Origin: Rhizobium rhododendri
Lineage (GTDB): Bacteria > Pseudomonadota > Alphaproteobacteria > Rhizobiales > Rhizobiaceae
Assembly (NCBI RefSeq): GCF_007000325.2
Contig: NZ_CP117267.1
Coordinates: 744,001 to 808,000, forward strand
Direction of reading: 5' to 3'
Length of the DNA: 64,000 nucleotides
The translations under genes were made by a program, and so were the position numbers. Positions 17,371-26,525 of the stretch are shown here, in pieces. Numbering within the stretch: the first letter of the stretch is position 1; every line of letters begins with the position of its first letter. The notes beneath the pieces were generated by a model. It was given only the letters and a program-made list of their open reading frames with translations. It had not been told where the DNA came from and did no database searches.

Positions 17371-17675
17371 CCTGTGACAGCTTCCGATACCTCGGTAACT
17401 GTAACGTCGGTTATCGGCGCTTACGCCGATGGTCAGCTCGTCGGTTTCGTGAATGGTGCGTGGGATGAGGCGTTCACGCCTTTATTCTCGACACCCGCGT
17501 CGCCCCTCGAATGCGAAGACAGGGGATTGCTACCGGCATGATAAAAGAGGCCACCAGTATTGCGCAGGAGCACGATGCAAGGTGGTTGAGTGTCAACGTC
17601 GAGCCGCAGCTGGTCTCACTCTACCGTAGTTGCGACTTCTGGCCGACGGAGGCGGGGCTTATAGAGCTGAAGTAA
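17371..17675 (+). pseudogene. Frameshifted GNAT acetyltransferase remnant
   Basis: The first part reads GAYADGQLVGFVNGAWDE in one frame up to about 17468. From about 17469 the adjacent frame continues VHAFILDTRVAPRMRRQGIA and ends WPTEAGLIELK with a stop at 17673-17675. Together these reproduce the central strands, the acetyl-CoA pyrophosphate loop R-R-Q-G-I-A and the C-terminal strands of a GNAT N-acetyltransferase. Loss of one G in the GATG-AGGC stretch near 17466 would explain the frame change. The N-terminal 30-40 residues of a normal GNAT are not recognisable, so it is also 5'-degraded. No function expected. Confidence 0.8.
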
Positions 17676-18193
17676 TGACGTCCGCCGGACCGGATGCCTA
17701 CCCCATGTCTGCACCCAAGCTCGAATCGCAGGCGGAATCGCACACACGATCCGAATCGACGTCCAGCGCATGTCCATTCCCCAACCGGGAATCGTTGCCG
17801 GGCTGTTTCCAAATGTTGCCGCCTGCCGTGGAAATGCCGTACATGTGGCAGGGTTTCCAGGGATTTTGTGCGTCGGCAGGTCTACCGAAAGACTGTGACG
17901 GGCCGGCGCGTCGGGGTTAAGTCCGTGCGAGATAAGGCTTTTTCTTAATAAAGGCTAAATAAACCACCCTTCATCTCACCGTTTTGTGTCCTTTCGGCAA
18001 CATGAATTGGGGAAGGGTCCCCCCAAAACCCCCTTCCGGCAAGATGTCGATTGCGTGACGGCGCCCGTCGAGTATTTTCAACAACGGAAGCGAGGGCGTG
18101 ATCGTCCACTTCTTGAAACATGGGGATGGGGCAGGGAATGCCTTCGGGTTAAAAATCCCAGACCCAATTGAAACTTTGAACTGGAGGTCAATC
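17676..18193. other. Intergenic region ahead of the first porin
   Basis: About 520 bases without a recognised gene. The first 250 look like decayed coding sequence with no family match. From about 17930 AT-rich sequence and the porin leader begin. Confidence 0.5.
18122..18143 (+). promoter_or_regulatory. Shared porin leader element, copy 1
   Basis: A GGGATGGGGCAGGGAATGCC block in the leader of the first porin. Almost the same block, differing at a few positions, precedes the second porin at about 19568. It is probably a conserved 5' UTR or promoter element. Confidence 0.5.
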
Positions 18194-19258
18194 ATGAACA
18201 TCAAGAGCCTACTTCTCGGCTCCGCTGCTGCCCTCGCAGCAGTATCCGGTGCTCACGCTGCAGACGCTATCGTAGCTGCTGAGCCTGAGCCGCTTGAATA
18301 CGTCCGCATCTGCGATGCATACGGCGCTGGCTACTTCTACATCCCAGGCACGGAAACCTGCCTCAAGATTGGCGGCATGGTTCGTACTGAAGCTCAGTGG
18401 CACAACCCATACGCTGTTGGCGATCGCTTCAAGCGCGGCACGGAATGGCACACTCGCGCTGAACTCAACGTCGACACGGCAACGGACACAGAATACGGTC
18501 CGCTGAAGACCAACATGGTTTACCGTTTCGACTCGACTGAAGGTGTCAACGACTCCAAGGTTCTGTTCGCAACGATCAGCCTCGGCGGCTTCATCGTTGG
18601 TAAGACGGACTCGCAGTACAATCAGTGGATTGGTTATGCTGGCAACGTCATCAACGACGACGTGATCGGCGATGGACCTTACGAGCTGAACCAGCTCTCC
18701 TACGTATACGACGGCGGCAACGGCTTCACCGGCGTTCTGTCGGTTGAAGACAGCCAGTCTGGCGACCTTGCAGTTGATCCGAACAATCCTGGCCGCGACA
18801 TCTCTGACCACTACACACCTGACTTCGTTGCCGGCCTCGGCTACAAGACTGGCATGTTCGGTCTGAAGGTTGTCGGCGGCTACGACTCGGTTGTTGAAGA
18901 AGGCGCTGTCAAGGCTCGCCTCGACCTCGACTTCGGCACGTTCTCTGCCTTCTTGCTCGGCCAGTACAACACTGACGGCAACAAGATCAACCGCTACGCC
19001 AATGGCGACGCTAGCGGCGCTTCGACCGGCGATTGGCAGGTTTGGGGTGGCACGACTGTCAAGTTCAACGACAAGCTCGAGTGGAACACTCAGGTTTCGT
19101 ATGCTGACAGCAAGACCTTCGAAGCTACGACAAACCTCAACGTTTTCGTTGCTAAGGGCTTCAAGATCCAGCCAGAAATCACCTACGTCAAGTACGACAA
19201 CGCCGTTCTCGACGACAACACGTTCTCTGGTATCCTTCGCTTCCAGCGCACGTTCTAA
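18194..19258 (+). CDS. Outer-membrane porin, Porin_2 family (RopA-like)
   Basis: 354 residues with a 22-residue signal peptide ending GAHA-ADA, then the rhizobial porin signature LEYVRICDAYGAGYFYIPG and repeated amphipathic beta strands, ending in a C-terminal phenylalanine (RFQRTF) as required for outer-membrane assembly. It forms trimeric general diffusion channels in the outer membrane. ATG 18194 follows CTGGAGGT. Third-position choice favours GCT, GCA and CCA more than neighbouring genes, as seen in highly expressed genes. It ends at a strong terminator and is followed by a close paralogue. Confidence 0.95.
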   Translation: MNIKSLLLGSAAALAAVSGAHAADAIVAAEPEPLEYVRICDAYGAGYFYIPGTETCLKIGGMVRTEAQWHNPYAVGDRFKRGTEWHTRAELNVDTATDTEYGPLKTNMVYRFDSTEGVNDSKVLFATISLGGFIVGKTDSQYNQWIGYAGNVINDDVIGDGPYELNQLSYVYDGGNGFTGVLSVEDSQSGDLAVDPNNPGRDISDHYTPDFVAGLGYKTGMFGLKVVGGYDSVVEEGAVKARLDLDFGTFSAFLLGQYNTDGNKINRYANGDASGASTGDWQVWGGTTVKFNDKLEWNTQVSYADSKTFEATTNLNVFVAKGFKIQPEITYVKYDNAVLDDNTFSGILRFQRTF

Positions 19259-19286
19259 TTCAATACGACTTCGGTCGATTGAAAGG

Positions 19287-19313
19287 AGCCCGGCTTTCGA
19301 GCCGGGCTTTTTC
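19287..19313 (+). terminator. Rho-independent terminator of first porin
   Basis: AGCCCGGCT, loop TTCG, AGCCGGGCT, then TTTTTC. A near-perfect GC-rich stem with a T-tract, 28 bases after the stop codon. Confidence 0.92.
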
Positions 19314-19641
19314 GTTTTTGCTCTTTGTCTGTTCTCCAGGTCTTGTTTCCGCTGCCTTTTCCAGGCCGCGAGGTGATCAATCACCTTTCATGACGGAATT
19401 ATCACAGTTTCGTGACGTGATTTTTGTGCAACGCACCAATCCAAAGCTTTGTCACAAACGGTGCCTGTTACGCATTGATATTTCATTGTTATATTCAATC
19501 GCTATGGTCTGCCCAGAACCGAAGCAGACGCGCTTTGGTTCTCCCCAAGGGGGGGTCACAAATACAGGGATGGGGTAGGGCACGCCGATTTTTCGGCGCG
19601 ACGTCTCACGCCCAGTCGTCTTTTGATTGGAGCTAATTGCA
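19314..19641. other. Promoter region of the second porin
   Basis: About 330 bases with no gene. AT-rich between 19380 and 19505, then a C/G run and the shared leader block near 19568-19586. Confidence 0.5.
19568..19587 (+). promoter_or_regulatory. Shared porin leader element, copy 2
   Basis: A GGGATGGGGTAGGGCACGCC block 55-75 bases before the second porin start, the counterpart of the block before the first porin. Confidence 0.5.
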
Positions 19642-20703
19642 ATGAACATTAAAAGCCTTCTTCTCGGCTCGGCCGCTGCCTTCTCGGTAGTATCCGGTGC
19701 ACACGCTGCCGACGCCATCGTCGCTGCTGAACCTGAGCCGCTGGAATACGTCCGCATCTGCGACGCTTACGGCGCGGGCTATTTCTACATCCCGGGCACG
19801 GAAACCTGCATCAAGATCGGCGGCAAGGTTCGCTCTGACGTCAGCTGGTACAACGCTTACAAGGCCGGCCAGGACGCTGCTGCTCGCGGCACATACTGGA
19901 AGACACGTGCCGAACTTTCGATCGACACTGCAAGTGACACTGAATATGGCGCCCTGAAGACTGACGCCGTTTTCCGCTTCGAGTCGGCCGAAGGTAACAA
20001 CACCAACAAGCTTCTCTGGGCCAACATCAGCCTGGGTGGTTTCCTCGTCGGTAAGAATGACTCGGTCTACTCGACCTTCCTCGGCTACGCTGGCGACGTC
20101 ATCAACGACGACATCATCGAATACGGCATCAACGGCACCGACGAACTGAACCAGCTGACCTACGCCTACGACTCTGGCACCGGCTTCACGGCTGTTGCTT
20201 CGCTCGAAGACAGCACCAACGGCACTGCAGCTGGCGCCAATGGCGAGAACAGCTCGGATCACTACGCTCCGGACGGCGTTCTCGGTCTCGGCTACAAGGC
20301 CGGCGCTTTCAACTTCCGCGTTGTCGGCGGCTACGACTCGATCGTCGAAGAAGGCGCTGTCAAGGCTCGTGTTGATGCCAAGTTCGGCGGCTTCACCGCC
20401 TTCCTCATGGGTGGCTACAACACCGATGGCAACAAGCTCAACAAGTATGCTGGTGCCGGTGGTGCTGGTATCGGTTGGGGCGACTGGGCTGTCTGGGGCG
20501 GCATTGGCCAACAGATCAATGACAAGCTGAAGGCCAACGTGCAGCTGGCCTACGACGACAAGAAGACGTTCGCAGCAACGGGCAACCTGAAGTTCAACCC
20601 GGTCAAGAACCTGCTCATCGAGCCGGAAGTCACCTACGTCAACTACGACAGCGTCAACAAGGACACCTGGTCTGGCATCATCCGCTTCCAGCGTTCGTTC
20701 TAA
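19642..20703 (+). CDS. Outer-membrane porin, Porin_2 family, second copy
   Basis: 353 residues with the same signal peptide (MNIKSLLLGSAAAF) and mature N terminus as the upstream porin, and the same ending (RFQRSF). The paralogues diverge mainly in segments that should be surface loops, for example the Gly/Asn-rich stretch near residues 190-215. It acts as a diffusion channel in the outer membrane. ATG 19642 has GGAGC upstream. Having its own leader and terminator, it is probably transcribed independently, allowing differential porin use. Confidence 0.95.
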   Translation: MNIKSLLLGSAAAFSVVSGAHAADAIVAAEPEPLEYVRICDAYGAGYFYIPGTETCIKIGGKVRSDVSWYNAYKAGQDAAARGTYWKTRAELSIDTASDTEYGALKTDAVFRFESAEGNNTNKLLWANISLGGFLVGKNDSVYSTFLGYAGDVINDDIIEYGINGTDELNQLTYAYDSGTGFTAVASLEDSTNGTAAGANGENSSDHYAPDGVLGLGYKAGAFNFRVVGGYDSIVEEGAVKARVDAKFGGFTAFLMGGYNTDGNKLNKYAGAGGAGIGWGDWAVWGGIGQQINDKLKANVQLAYDDKKTFAATGNLKFNPVKNLLIEPEVTYVNYDSVNKDTWSGIIRFQRSF

Positions 20704-20734
20704 TACTGAGTTGATCTAACCTCCTGTCAAAGAG

Positions 20735-20764
20735 ATGGCCCGGTATCCCAGCCGGGCCATTTTC
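20735..20764 (+). terminator. Rho-independent terminator of second porin
   Basis: ATGGCCCGG pairs with CCGGGCCAT around an eight-base loop and is followed by TTTTC, 32 bases after the stop. Confidence 0.88.
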
Positions 20765-20882
20765 GTGCCGACAATTTCGAGTCGGTGAGCTCGGGAATTG
20801 GATCCCGGGCACAAACTCTGTGCCCGTCAGTCGGCGGGAAGGGTGGCGGACCTAACGAATCGGTAAGCCGCGAAAGGCCCCT

Positions 20883-22961
20883 TCAGCCGCGTCCGTGGAT
20901 GAGGTCCTGCTCGATATCACTCTTCTGACCAAGCCGAGCCTTGTAGACCTCGTAGTTTTCCATCACCCTTTGCACATAATTGCGGGTTTCCGGAAAGGGA
21001 ATGCGCTCGATCCAGTCGACGACTTCATCCATCGACTTGCCGCGCGGGTCGCCGTAGCGGCTGATCCATTCGGGCACTTTTTTCGGACCGGCGTTATAGG
21101 CAACGAATGTCAGGATATAGGATCCGCCGAATGCATCTATCTGCTCGCCGAGATAGTGCGAGCCGAGCGTCGCGTTGTAGCCGGCATCTTTCGTCAGGCG
21201 GTCGGCTGAATAAACGATCCCGTGGCGACCGGCCACAGCCTTGGCGGTCTTCGGCAGCAGTTGAAGCAATCCACGGGCATCTGCGGACGACACGGCCTGC
21301 GGATTGAAGGCGCTTTCCTGTCGGGCGATGGCATAAGCCATGGCCTTTCCGGAGCCAGCGATATTGGCATCGTCTGGAATGACGCCGATCGGAAAGGCAA
21401 GCGCTGCGACATCGACGCCGCGTCCATAGGCGATCTTGCCGACTTGCAGCGAAAGCTGGTGATTGCCGGACTGCTCGGCGCTGGCCGCAAGCAGCGCGAT
21501 CTCGCCCGGGCTTTGCAGCTGTTGGGCTAGCGCGCGGTAAAGACTGTCGGCGCGCCAGCCATTGCCGGCTGCCTCTAGGCGCGCGATCGCCAGCACCGCT
21601 TCTCGCGATTGAAAGCGCTGCCGGTCTTCCGGCGATGGCGATGGGTAGGTCACGTCCAGCATCTGCCGTCCGAGCTTTTTCGCGGCAAGCTGACCGTAGA
21701 ACGTGCTCGGAAGGGCGGCGGCCTTCGCATAGAAATCACTGGCCTTGCCCGGGCCGCCGGCTTCCGCCGCGCGTCCCAGCCAATACCAGGCACGAGAGAC
21801 GGAGATCGGTCCGTTCGACACGCCGAGGATTTTGCGAAAATGCGTTGCTGCCGTGGAGGGATCCTTCAGGCCGCGCAGCGCATACCAGCCTGCATGGAAC
21901 TCCGCTTCGCCGACATCGACCGGGGTGACGGCGACGTTGTCGTCGGCAATTCTGTATGCAGCCTTGTAGTTACCTTGGTCGACAAGGCCGCGGCTGACGA
22001 TTCGCTGCTCGTCCCACCACTGGCTCGCGTCGATCAGCAGGCTGCGATCGCGCGGCATTCGCGCCAGCAGGGCTGCAGCCGTATCGTAGTTTTCCTTGCG
22101 GCGCTCAAATTCGACCCGCATGAAGAGATAGGCCGGATCGCTTTTCCACTGCGTCGAGATGTTGGCAAGCAGGCTCGCAGCCTTGGGGCTTCGATCGTTG
22201 ACAGCTGCCCATGCAGTATAGAGTGATTGTGCCTTGCCTAGATCGCCAAAACGCTTCGCCTGCGCCGTCTTGCTTCGGTAGAGCAACAGATCCATGCGTG
22301 CTTTTTGGTCGGCGGGGCTGAGCAGGCCGCCAAAAGCTGCCAGATATTTGTCCTCGAGCGATGCGTCCAGCGTCTGGTTTCGCCAGACGTTGCGGATATA
22401 GGCGGCTGCCTGGGCGGGCTTTCCAACGGCAATGAGGGCCTTTGACAACACGAATGCACCTTCCGGCGTTTCCGGTGCGGTCTCTCCGAAGGCAGCGAGC
22501 ACCTCGGCCGTGGACGGATTCTCGTTGTAGATCGCCCGCTCGGAGAAGCCACGCAGACTGGCGAGCCCCGGCCAGCCCGCAAGCTCTTGCGAGGCGGAAG
22601 CGATTTCGGCGGACGGTATCCCGGTCTGTCCCGACGTGGCAATTGCCCAGGTGAGGATGTGGCGGTCCAGCGTTCCGCGCGCCATGCCATTGCGGACGGC
22701 GATGGCCTGCAGCGGCTTCCGGTTCGACAGCGCGTCGAGGCCAGCCTTGAGATCGGCGCTCGCAGGCGCGATGTTGGAAGCGCGTGGAATAGAACCAGTC
22801 GTCAGCGGATCGTTCGGAATTGCCATGGCGACTGATGTCTGCGGCTGCCCGGCCGGATCAGGGGCGCTTTCAATCGGCAGCCCGGCCGCAAGACAGCCCC
22901 AGGCAATGGCAAGGCCTGTGGCGGACACGACCAGGATCGATTTGTTCATCCGGCTACTCAC
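20883..22961 (-). CDS. Soluble lytic murein transglycosylase
   Basis: 692 residues. N-terminal hydrophobic signal (VVSATGLAIAWGCLAAG), a long alpha-helical superhelical region typical of Slt70-type enzymes (residues 60-500), and a C-terminal SLT catalytic domain. Catalytic-type glutamate in RQESAFNPQAVSSADARGLL near 550, followed by LPKTAKAVAGRHG and the TFVAYNAGPKKVPEW block near 625. It cleaves peptidoglycan glycan strands with anhydro-MurNAc formation in the periplasm. GTG 22961 is the nearest start to a GAGGGG; an ATG at 22949 is possible. It is transcribed divergently from dapA. Confidence 0.92.
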   Translation of the reverse strand: MSSRMNKSILVVSATGLAIAWGCLAAGLPIESAPDPAGQPQTSVAMAIPNDPLTTGSIPRASNIAPASADLKAGLDALSNRKPLQAIAVRNGMARGTLDRHILTWAIATSGQTGIPSAEIASASQELAGWPGLASLRGFSERAIYNENPSTAEVLAAFGETAPETPEGAFVLSKALIAVGKPAQAAAYIRNVWRNQTLDASLEDKYLAAFGGLLSPADQKARMDLLLYRSKTAQAKRFGDLGKAQSLYTAWAAVNDRSPKAASLLANISTQWKSDPAYLFMRVEFERRKENYDTAAALLARMPRDRSLLIDASQWWDEQRIVSRGLVDQGNYKAAYRIADDNVAVTPVDVGEAEFHAGWYALRGLKDPSTAATHFRKILGVSNGPISVSRAWYWLGRAAEAGGPGKASDFYAKAAALPSTFYGQLAAKKLGRQMLDVTYPSPSPEDRQRFQSREAVLAIARLEAAGNGWRADSLYRALAQQLQSPGEIALLAASAEQSGNHQLSLQVGKIAYGRGVDVAALAFPIGVIPDDANIAGSGKAMAYAIARQESAFNPQAVSSADARGLLQLLPKTAKAVAGRHGIVYSADRLTKDAGYNATLGSHYLGEQIDAFGGSYILTFVAYNAGPKKVPEWISRYGDPRGKSMDEVVDWIERIPFPETRNYVQRVMENYEVYKARLGQKSDIEQDLIHGRG

Positions 22962-23166
22962 GCGAATTCAGATCCCCTCAATCTGCCGAAAGCCATCTTA
23001 ACGAAACCTTAGCGCATGCACGAATTATCGATCTAACATGATACCGGAATTTGCAAACGAAGCCATAAAGCGCGCTTGTCGGAGCCAGATGGCCGCTTTA
23101 TGGTGCGCAGATTCATAACCAAGGATTGCGGCCGAAGCGTGAAATGCCAGGCCTTGAGGAGTTTGC

Positions 23167-24051
23167 ATGTTCAGGGGATCCATTCCCGCTCTCGTTACGC
23201 CCTTCACCGCTGCGGGCGCCGTCGACGAAGCTTCTTTTGCCTCGCACGTAGAATGGCAGATCACCGAGGGGAGCACCGGGCTTGTCCCTGTTGGCACCAC
23301 CGGCGAATCGCCGACCCTGTCGCACGCCGAGCACAAGCGCGTCGTCGAGCTGTGCATCGAGGTCGCCGCCAAGCGCGTGCCCGTCATGGCAGGCGCGGGA
23401 TCCAACAATACGCGCGAAGCGATAGAACTGGCACAGCATGCCGAAAAGGTTGGCGCGAATGCAGTCCTGGTCGTCACGCCCTATTACAACAAGCCGACGC
23501 AGAAGGGGCTCTATGCTCACTTTTCGGCGATTGCCGAGGCCGTTAAGCTACCGATCTACATCTACAATATTCCAGGTCGCTCTGTCGTCGACATGACGCC
23601 TGAAACCATGGGTGCGCTGGCTAAGTCCTATGGGAATATTGTCGGCGTCAAGGATGCGACCGGCAAGATCGAGCGCGTTTCCGAGCAGCGCATCACCTGC
23701 GGCAATGATTTTCATCAGCTGTCGGGCGAGGATGCGACCGCTCTCGGCTTCAACGCCCATGGCGGGGTCGGATGTATTTCGGTGACGGCAAACGTCGCGC
23801 CGCGCCTCTGTGCCGAGTTACAGAAGGCGACCCTTGCCGGCGACTACAAGGCGGCGCTTTCGATCCAGGACCGGTTGATGCCGCTGCACAAGGCAATCTT
23901 TCTCGAGCCCGGTCTCTGCGGTGCAAAATATGGCCTGTCGCGTCTGGAGCGGATGAGCCGCCACGTTCGCTCGCCGCTGCTGTCTACGCTGGAACCGGGT
24001 ACGGAAGCAGCGATCGATGCTGCGATGCGCCACGCCGGCCTGCTGAATTGA
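23167..24051 (+). CDS. dapA: 4-hydroxy-tetrahydrodipicolinate synthase
   Basis: 294 residues, the usual DapA length. It condenses pyruvate with aspartate semialdehyde in lysine and meso-diaminopimelate synthesis. Signatures: [16 protein letters not shown] near residue 42, the catalytic tyrosine in [12 protein letters not shown] near 135, and the Schiff-base lysine in GVKDATG near 163. ATG 23167 follows GAGGAG. It is upstream of smpB with a 147-base gap, the usual rhizobial order. High confidence. Confidence 0.97.
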   Translation: MFRGSIPALVTPFTAAGAVDEASFASHVEWQITEGSTGLVPVGTTGESPTLSHAEHKRVVELCIEVAAKRVPVMAGAGSNNTREAIELAQHAEKVGANAVLVVTPYYNKPTQKGLYAHFSAIAEAVKLPIYIYNIPGRSVVDMTPETMGALAKSYGNIVGVKDATGKIERVSEQRITCGNDFHQLSGEDATALGFNAHGGVGCISVTANVAPRLCAELQKATLAGDYKAALSIQDRLMPLHKAIFLEPGLCGAKYGLSRLERMSRHVRSPLLSTLEPGTEAAIDAAMRHAGLLN

Positions 24052-24198
24052 TAGCTTGAGGCGAAGGCGGCGGCGTTCGTCGCCGTCGCGTCTTCACAAT
24101 CCGGTCATACTCCCCTATCTAGGGCCCTGAACATCACTGCGGCCCGCATTTTCTCATGTTTGAGCGCCGCCGGTACCCGAGGGACGGAACAACAGATC

Positions 24199-24678
24199 AT
24201 GGCACCCAAAGGCAGCCAACGCGTCGTCAAGAAGGTTGTCGCCGATAACCGCAAGGCTCGCTACAACTATGAGATCCTCGATACCTATGAAGCCGGCATC
24301 ATGCTCATGGGCACCGAGGTGAAGGCGTTGCGCGACGGCAAGGCGAATATCGCGGATAGTTATGCCTCGGACGAAGGCGGCGAGATCTGGCTGATCAATT
24401 CCTATCTGCCGGAATATCTGCAGGCCAATCGCTTCAACCACGAGCCCCGCCGTCGCCGCAAGCTGCTGCTGACCGCCCGCGAAATCAACAGACTTCGCGT
24501 CGGCATCAATCGTGAGGGCATGACCCTCATTCCGCTGAAAATCTATTTCAACGATCAGGGCCGCGCCAAGCTCGAACTGGCTCTTGCCAAGGGCAAGAAG
24601 CTGCACGACAAGCGACAGACGGAAAAAGAACGCGACTGGAACCGCCAGAAGACCCGAATTCTGAAGGACAACGGCTGA
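24199..24678 (+). CDS. smpB: SsrA-binding protein
   Basis: 159 residues, standard SmpB. It binds tmRNA and delivers it to stalled ribosomes for trans-translation. Visible blocks: [18 protein letters not shown] near residue 18, [18 protein letters not shown] near 40, the lysine-rich loop RRRRKLLLT near 83, and the basic tail [10 protein letters not shown] that enters the decoding centre. The ATG at 24199 is the family start. Its stop TGA overlaps the following ATG (TGATG), coupling translation to the DUF3830-like gene. Confidence 0.97.
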   Translation: MAPKGSQRVVKKVVADNRKARYNYEILDTYEAGIMLMGTEVKALRDGKANIADSYASDEGGEIWLINSYLPEYLQANRFNHEPRRRRKLLLTAREINRLRVGINREGMTLIPLKIYFNDQGRAKLELALAKGKKLHDKRQTEKERDWNRQKTRILKDNG

Positions 24679-25094
24679 TGCAGATGGTGAGGCTGACCGT
24701 CGGCGACCTGGTCTTCGTCGCTCGTTTCGAGAACAAGAAGGCGCCTCGGACCTGCAAGGCATTCCAGGCTCTGCTGCCCTTCGTCAATCAGACGATCCAC
24801 TCGCGCTGGAGCGGCGAAGCGGTCTGGGTACCTCTCGGCGATTTCGAGTTCGGCGTCGGTTTCGAAAACCACACCACCCATCCGTCACGCGGCGATATCC
24901 TGCTTTATCCCGGCGGCCACAGCGAAACGGAGCTGCTTTTCGCCTATGGCAGCTCGTCATTTGCCAGCAAGATGGGCAGTCTTGCCGGAAACCATTTCCT
25001 CACCGTCGTCGAAGGCGCTGAGCACCTGCCGGAGATGGGCCGCCGTGTTCTCTGGAACGGCGCGCAGCCAATCCGCTTCGAACCCATTGGCTGA
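24678..25094 (+). CDS. DUF3830 / cyclophilin-like fold protein
   Basis: 138 residues. The pattern LTVGDLVFVARFENKKAPRT, then ALLPFVNQTIHSRWSGEAVW and HPSRGDILLYPGGHSETELLF corresponds to the DUF3830 family, predicted to have a cyclophilin-like beta-barrel fold. Activity unknown; no classical prolyl isomerase residues are obvious. It starts inside the smpB stop codon, so it is co-translated with SmpB. Related proteins are often annotated next to amino acid or hydantoin metabolism genes, which does not apply here. Confidence 0.78.
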   Translation: MQMVRLTVGDLVFVARFENKKAPRTCKAFQALLPFVNQTIHSRWSGEAVWVPLGDFEFGVGFENHTTHPSRGDILLYPGGHSETELLFAYGSSSFASKMGSLAGNHFLTVVEGAEHLPEMGRRVLWNGAQPIRFEPIG

Positions 25095-25145
25095 CCGTCT
25101 AACGCAGTCTCTCTAGCCAGGCGGATACGGATATCGTCGACCGAA

Positions 25146-25742
25146 CTATTCTTCCTGTTCGGCCGTCGGTGACGCGTCCACAAGCCGTGCCGGTCTTTCG
25201 GACGGATCCCTGCCGATCTCGGATTTCAGCGAGACCAGGTCGATGAAGTGATCGGCCTGCCGACGAAGGTCGTCGGCGATCATCGGCGGCTGGGTCGCCA
25301 TCGTCGAGATGACGGAAACCTTGCGTCCGCGACGCTGCAGCGCTTCGACAAGCGTCGTGAAATCGCCGTCCCCGGAGAAGATCACCATGTGATCGACAGT
25401 CTCGGACTGCTCCATGGCATCGATGGCCAGCTCGATATCCATGTTGCCCTTTATCTTGCGGCGTCCCATGGAGTCGGTGAATTCCTTGGCGGGCTTCGTG
25501 ACCACCTTGTAGCCGTTGTAGTCGAGCCAGTCGATCAGCGGCCGTATGGAGGAATATTCCTGGTCCTCGATCAGCGCAGTGTAATAGTACGCGCGCAACA
25601 GGTAGCCGCGTTTCTGGAACGCTTTCAGCAGCTTGCGATAATCGATGTCGAAGCCGAGACTTTTGGAGGCGGCGTACAAATTCGCGCCGTCAATGAAGAG
25701 TGCAATTTTCTCGCGAGGGTCAAACATGGCTGGTTTATCCAT
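25146..25742 (-). CDS. NYN-domain (LabA/DUF88-like) protein
   Basis: 198 residues with the NYN/PIN-like nuclease fold. Acidic active-site-type residues: FIDGANLYAA near residue 16, KGNMDIELAIDAM near 99, and MVIFSGDGDFTTLVEAL near 119. NYN proteins are metal-dependent ribonucleases or RNA-processing factors; the substrate here is unknown. The C-terminal 30 residues are a charged, flexible tail. ATG 25742. Divergent from rpoZ, sharing a 290-base AT-rich intergenic region that must hold both promoters. Confidence 0.88.
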   Translation of the reverse strand: MDKPAMFDPREKIALFIDGANLYAASKSLGFDIDYRKLLKAFQKRGYLLRAYYYTALIEDQEYSSIRPLIDWLDYNGYKVVTKPAKEFTDSMGRRKIKGNMDIELAIDAMEQSETVDHMVIFSGDGDFTTLVEALQRRGRKVSVISTMATQPPMIADDLRRQADHFIDLVSLKSEIGRDPSERPARLVDASPTAEQEE

Positions 25743-26031
25743 TGCTGCAAAAAGAAAACACTAAAAGGCAATCAAAACAAAGCCTTATCGCTAAAATATA
25801 GAAACAGGTCGCTTAATTCACGAATTGTTCATATAAGGAGATTTAGGGCAGGATTCCAGTTATTCCAAGCAACTCTGGATTGAAATGAAAAATTCAATTT
25901 CCGTTTCCTCGTCCAGCAGCGGTTGTTATCTGTCGCCTTGCGAGGAAAAACTTGAATTTGCCGCCGTTTGATTGTATCCGGCATCCTAATTCCATACATG
26001 TCGACGACATCACGACCGTAAAGGACAGGCA

Positions 26032-26424
26032 ATGGCCCGTGTCACCGTAGAAGATTGCATTGATAAGGTAGAGAACCGGTTCGAGCTTGTTTTGCTCGCC
26101 AGCCATCGCGCCCGGCTCGTCTCCCAGGGTGCAGCGATCACCATCGACCGCGACAATGACAAGAACCCCGTGGTTGCCCTTCGCGAAATCGCCGACGAGA
26201 CCCTGTCTCCAGACGATCTGAAGGAAGACCTGATCCACTCGCTGCAGAAGCACGTCGAAATCGATGAGCCTGAGCCAGATCCGGCAACTCTTGCCGCCGC
26301 TGGTTCTTCTTCCGAGGAAGACGACGACAAGCCGGAAGCTGTAACCTTCGACCAGATGTCGGAAGAAGAGCTGCTGGCCGGCATCGAAGGCCTTGTACCG
26401 CCGGAAAAGAGCGACGATTACTGA
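26032..26424 (+). CDS. rpoZ: DNA-directed RNA polymerase omega subunit
   Basis: 130 residues, the alphaproteobacterial omega with an acidic C-terminal extension. The conserved core is [19 protein letters not shown] and the helix RARLVSQGA, followed by [12 protein letters not shown] near 43. It promotes RNA polymerase assembly by binding beta-prime. The tail (residues 80-130) is rich in Glu, Asp and Pro. GGAC lies seven bases before the ATG. It is followed by a terminator and then rsh, the usual order; omega participates in ppGpp response in several bacteria. Confidence 0.96.
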   Translation: MARVTVEDCIDKVENRFELVLLASHRARLVSQGAAITIDRDNDKNPVVALREIADETLSPDDLKEDLIHSLQKHVEIDEPEPDPATLAAAGSSSEEDDDKPEAVTFDQMSEEELLAGIEGLVPPEKSDDY

Positions 26425-26475
26425 TCGTCAATCTTGATGCTCCGCGTTGGAGCTATATGATGGTGAAATGTCTGT

Positions 26476-26508
26476 GCGCCAGTCATCCGATTGGCGCGCT
26501 TTTCTTTT
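26476..26508 (+). terminator. Terminator between rpoZ and rsh
   Basis: GCGCCA pairs with TGGCGC around a ten-base loop, followed by GCTTTTCTTTTT. It separates rpoZ from rsh, although read-through is possible. Confidence 0.75.
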
Positions 26509-26525
26509 TACCGGAGTAGCGTTGG

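Noticed and set aside
17676..17948. Possible coding frame upstream of the porins
   Set aside because: The frames are Arg/Cys-rich in a non-protein-like manner with no family match; treated as intergenic decay.
15713..18193. A second copy of the tRNA-Ser 3' end as an attR site
   Set aside because: I looked for the terminal tRNA block downstream and found no convincing repeat, so no att sites are annotated.
18209..19384. 391-codon minus-strand frame across the first porin
   Set aside because: Antisense shadow of a clear porin gene. The amino-acid composition is that of mirrored beta-strand codons and there is no ribosome site.
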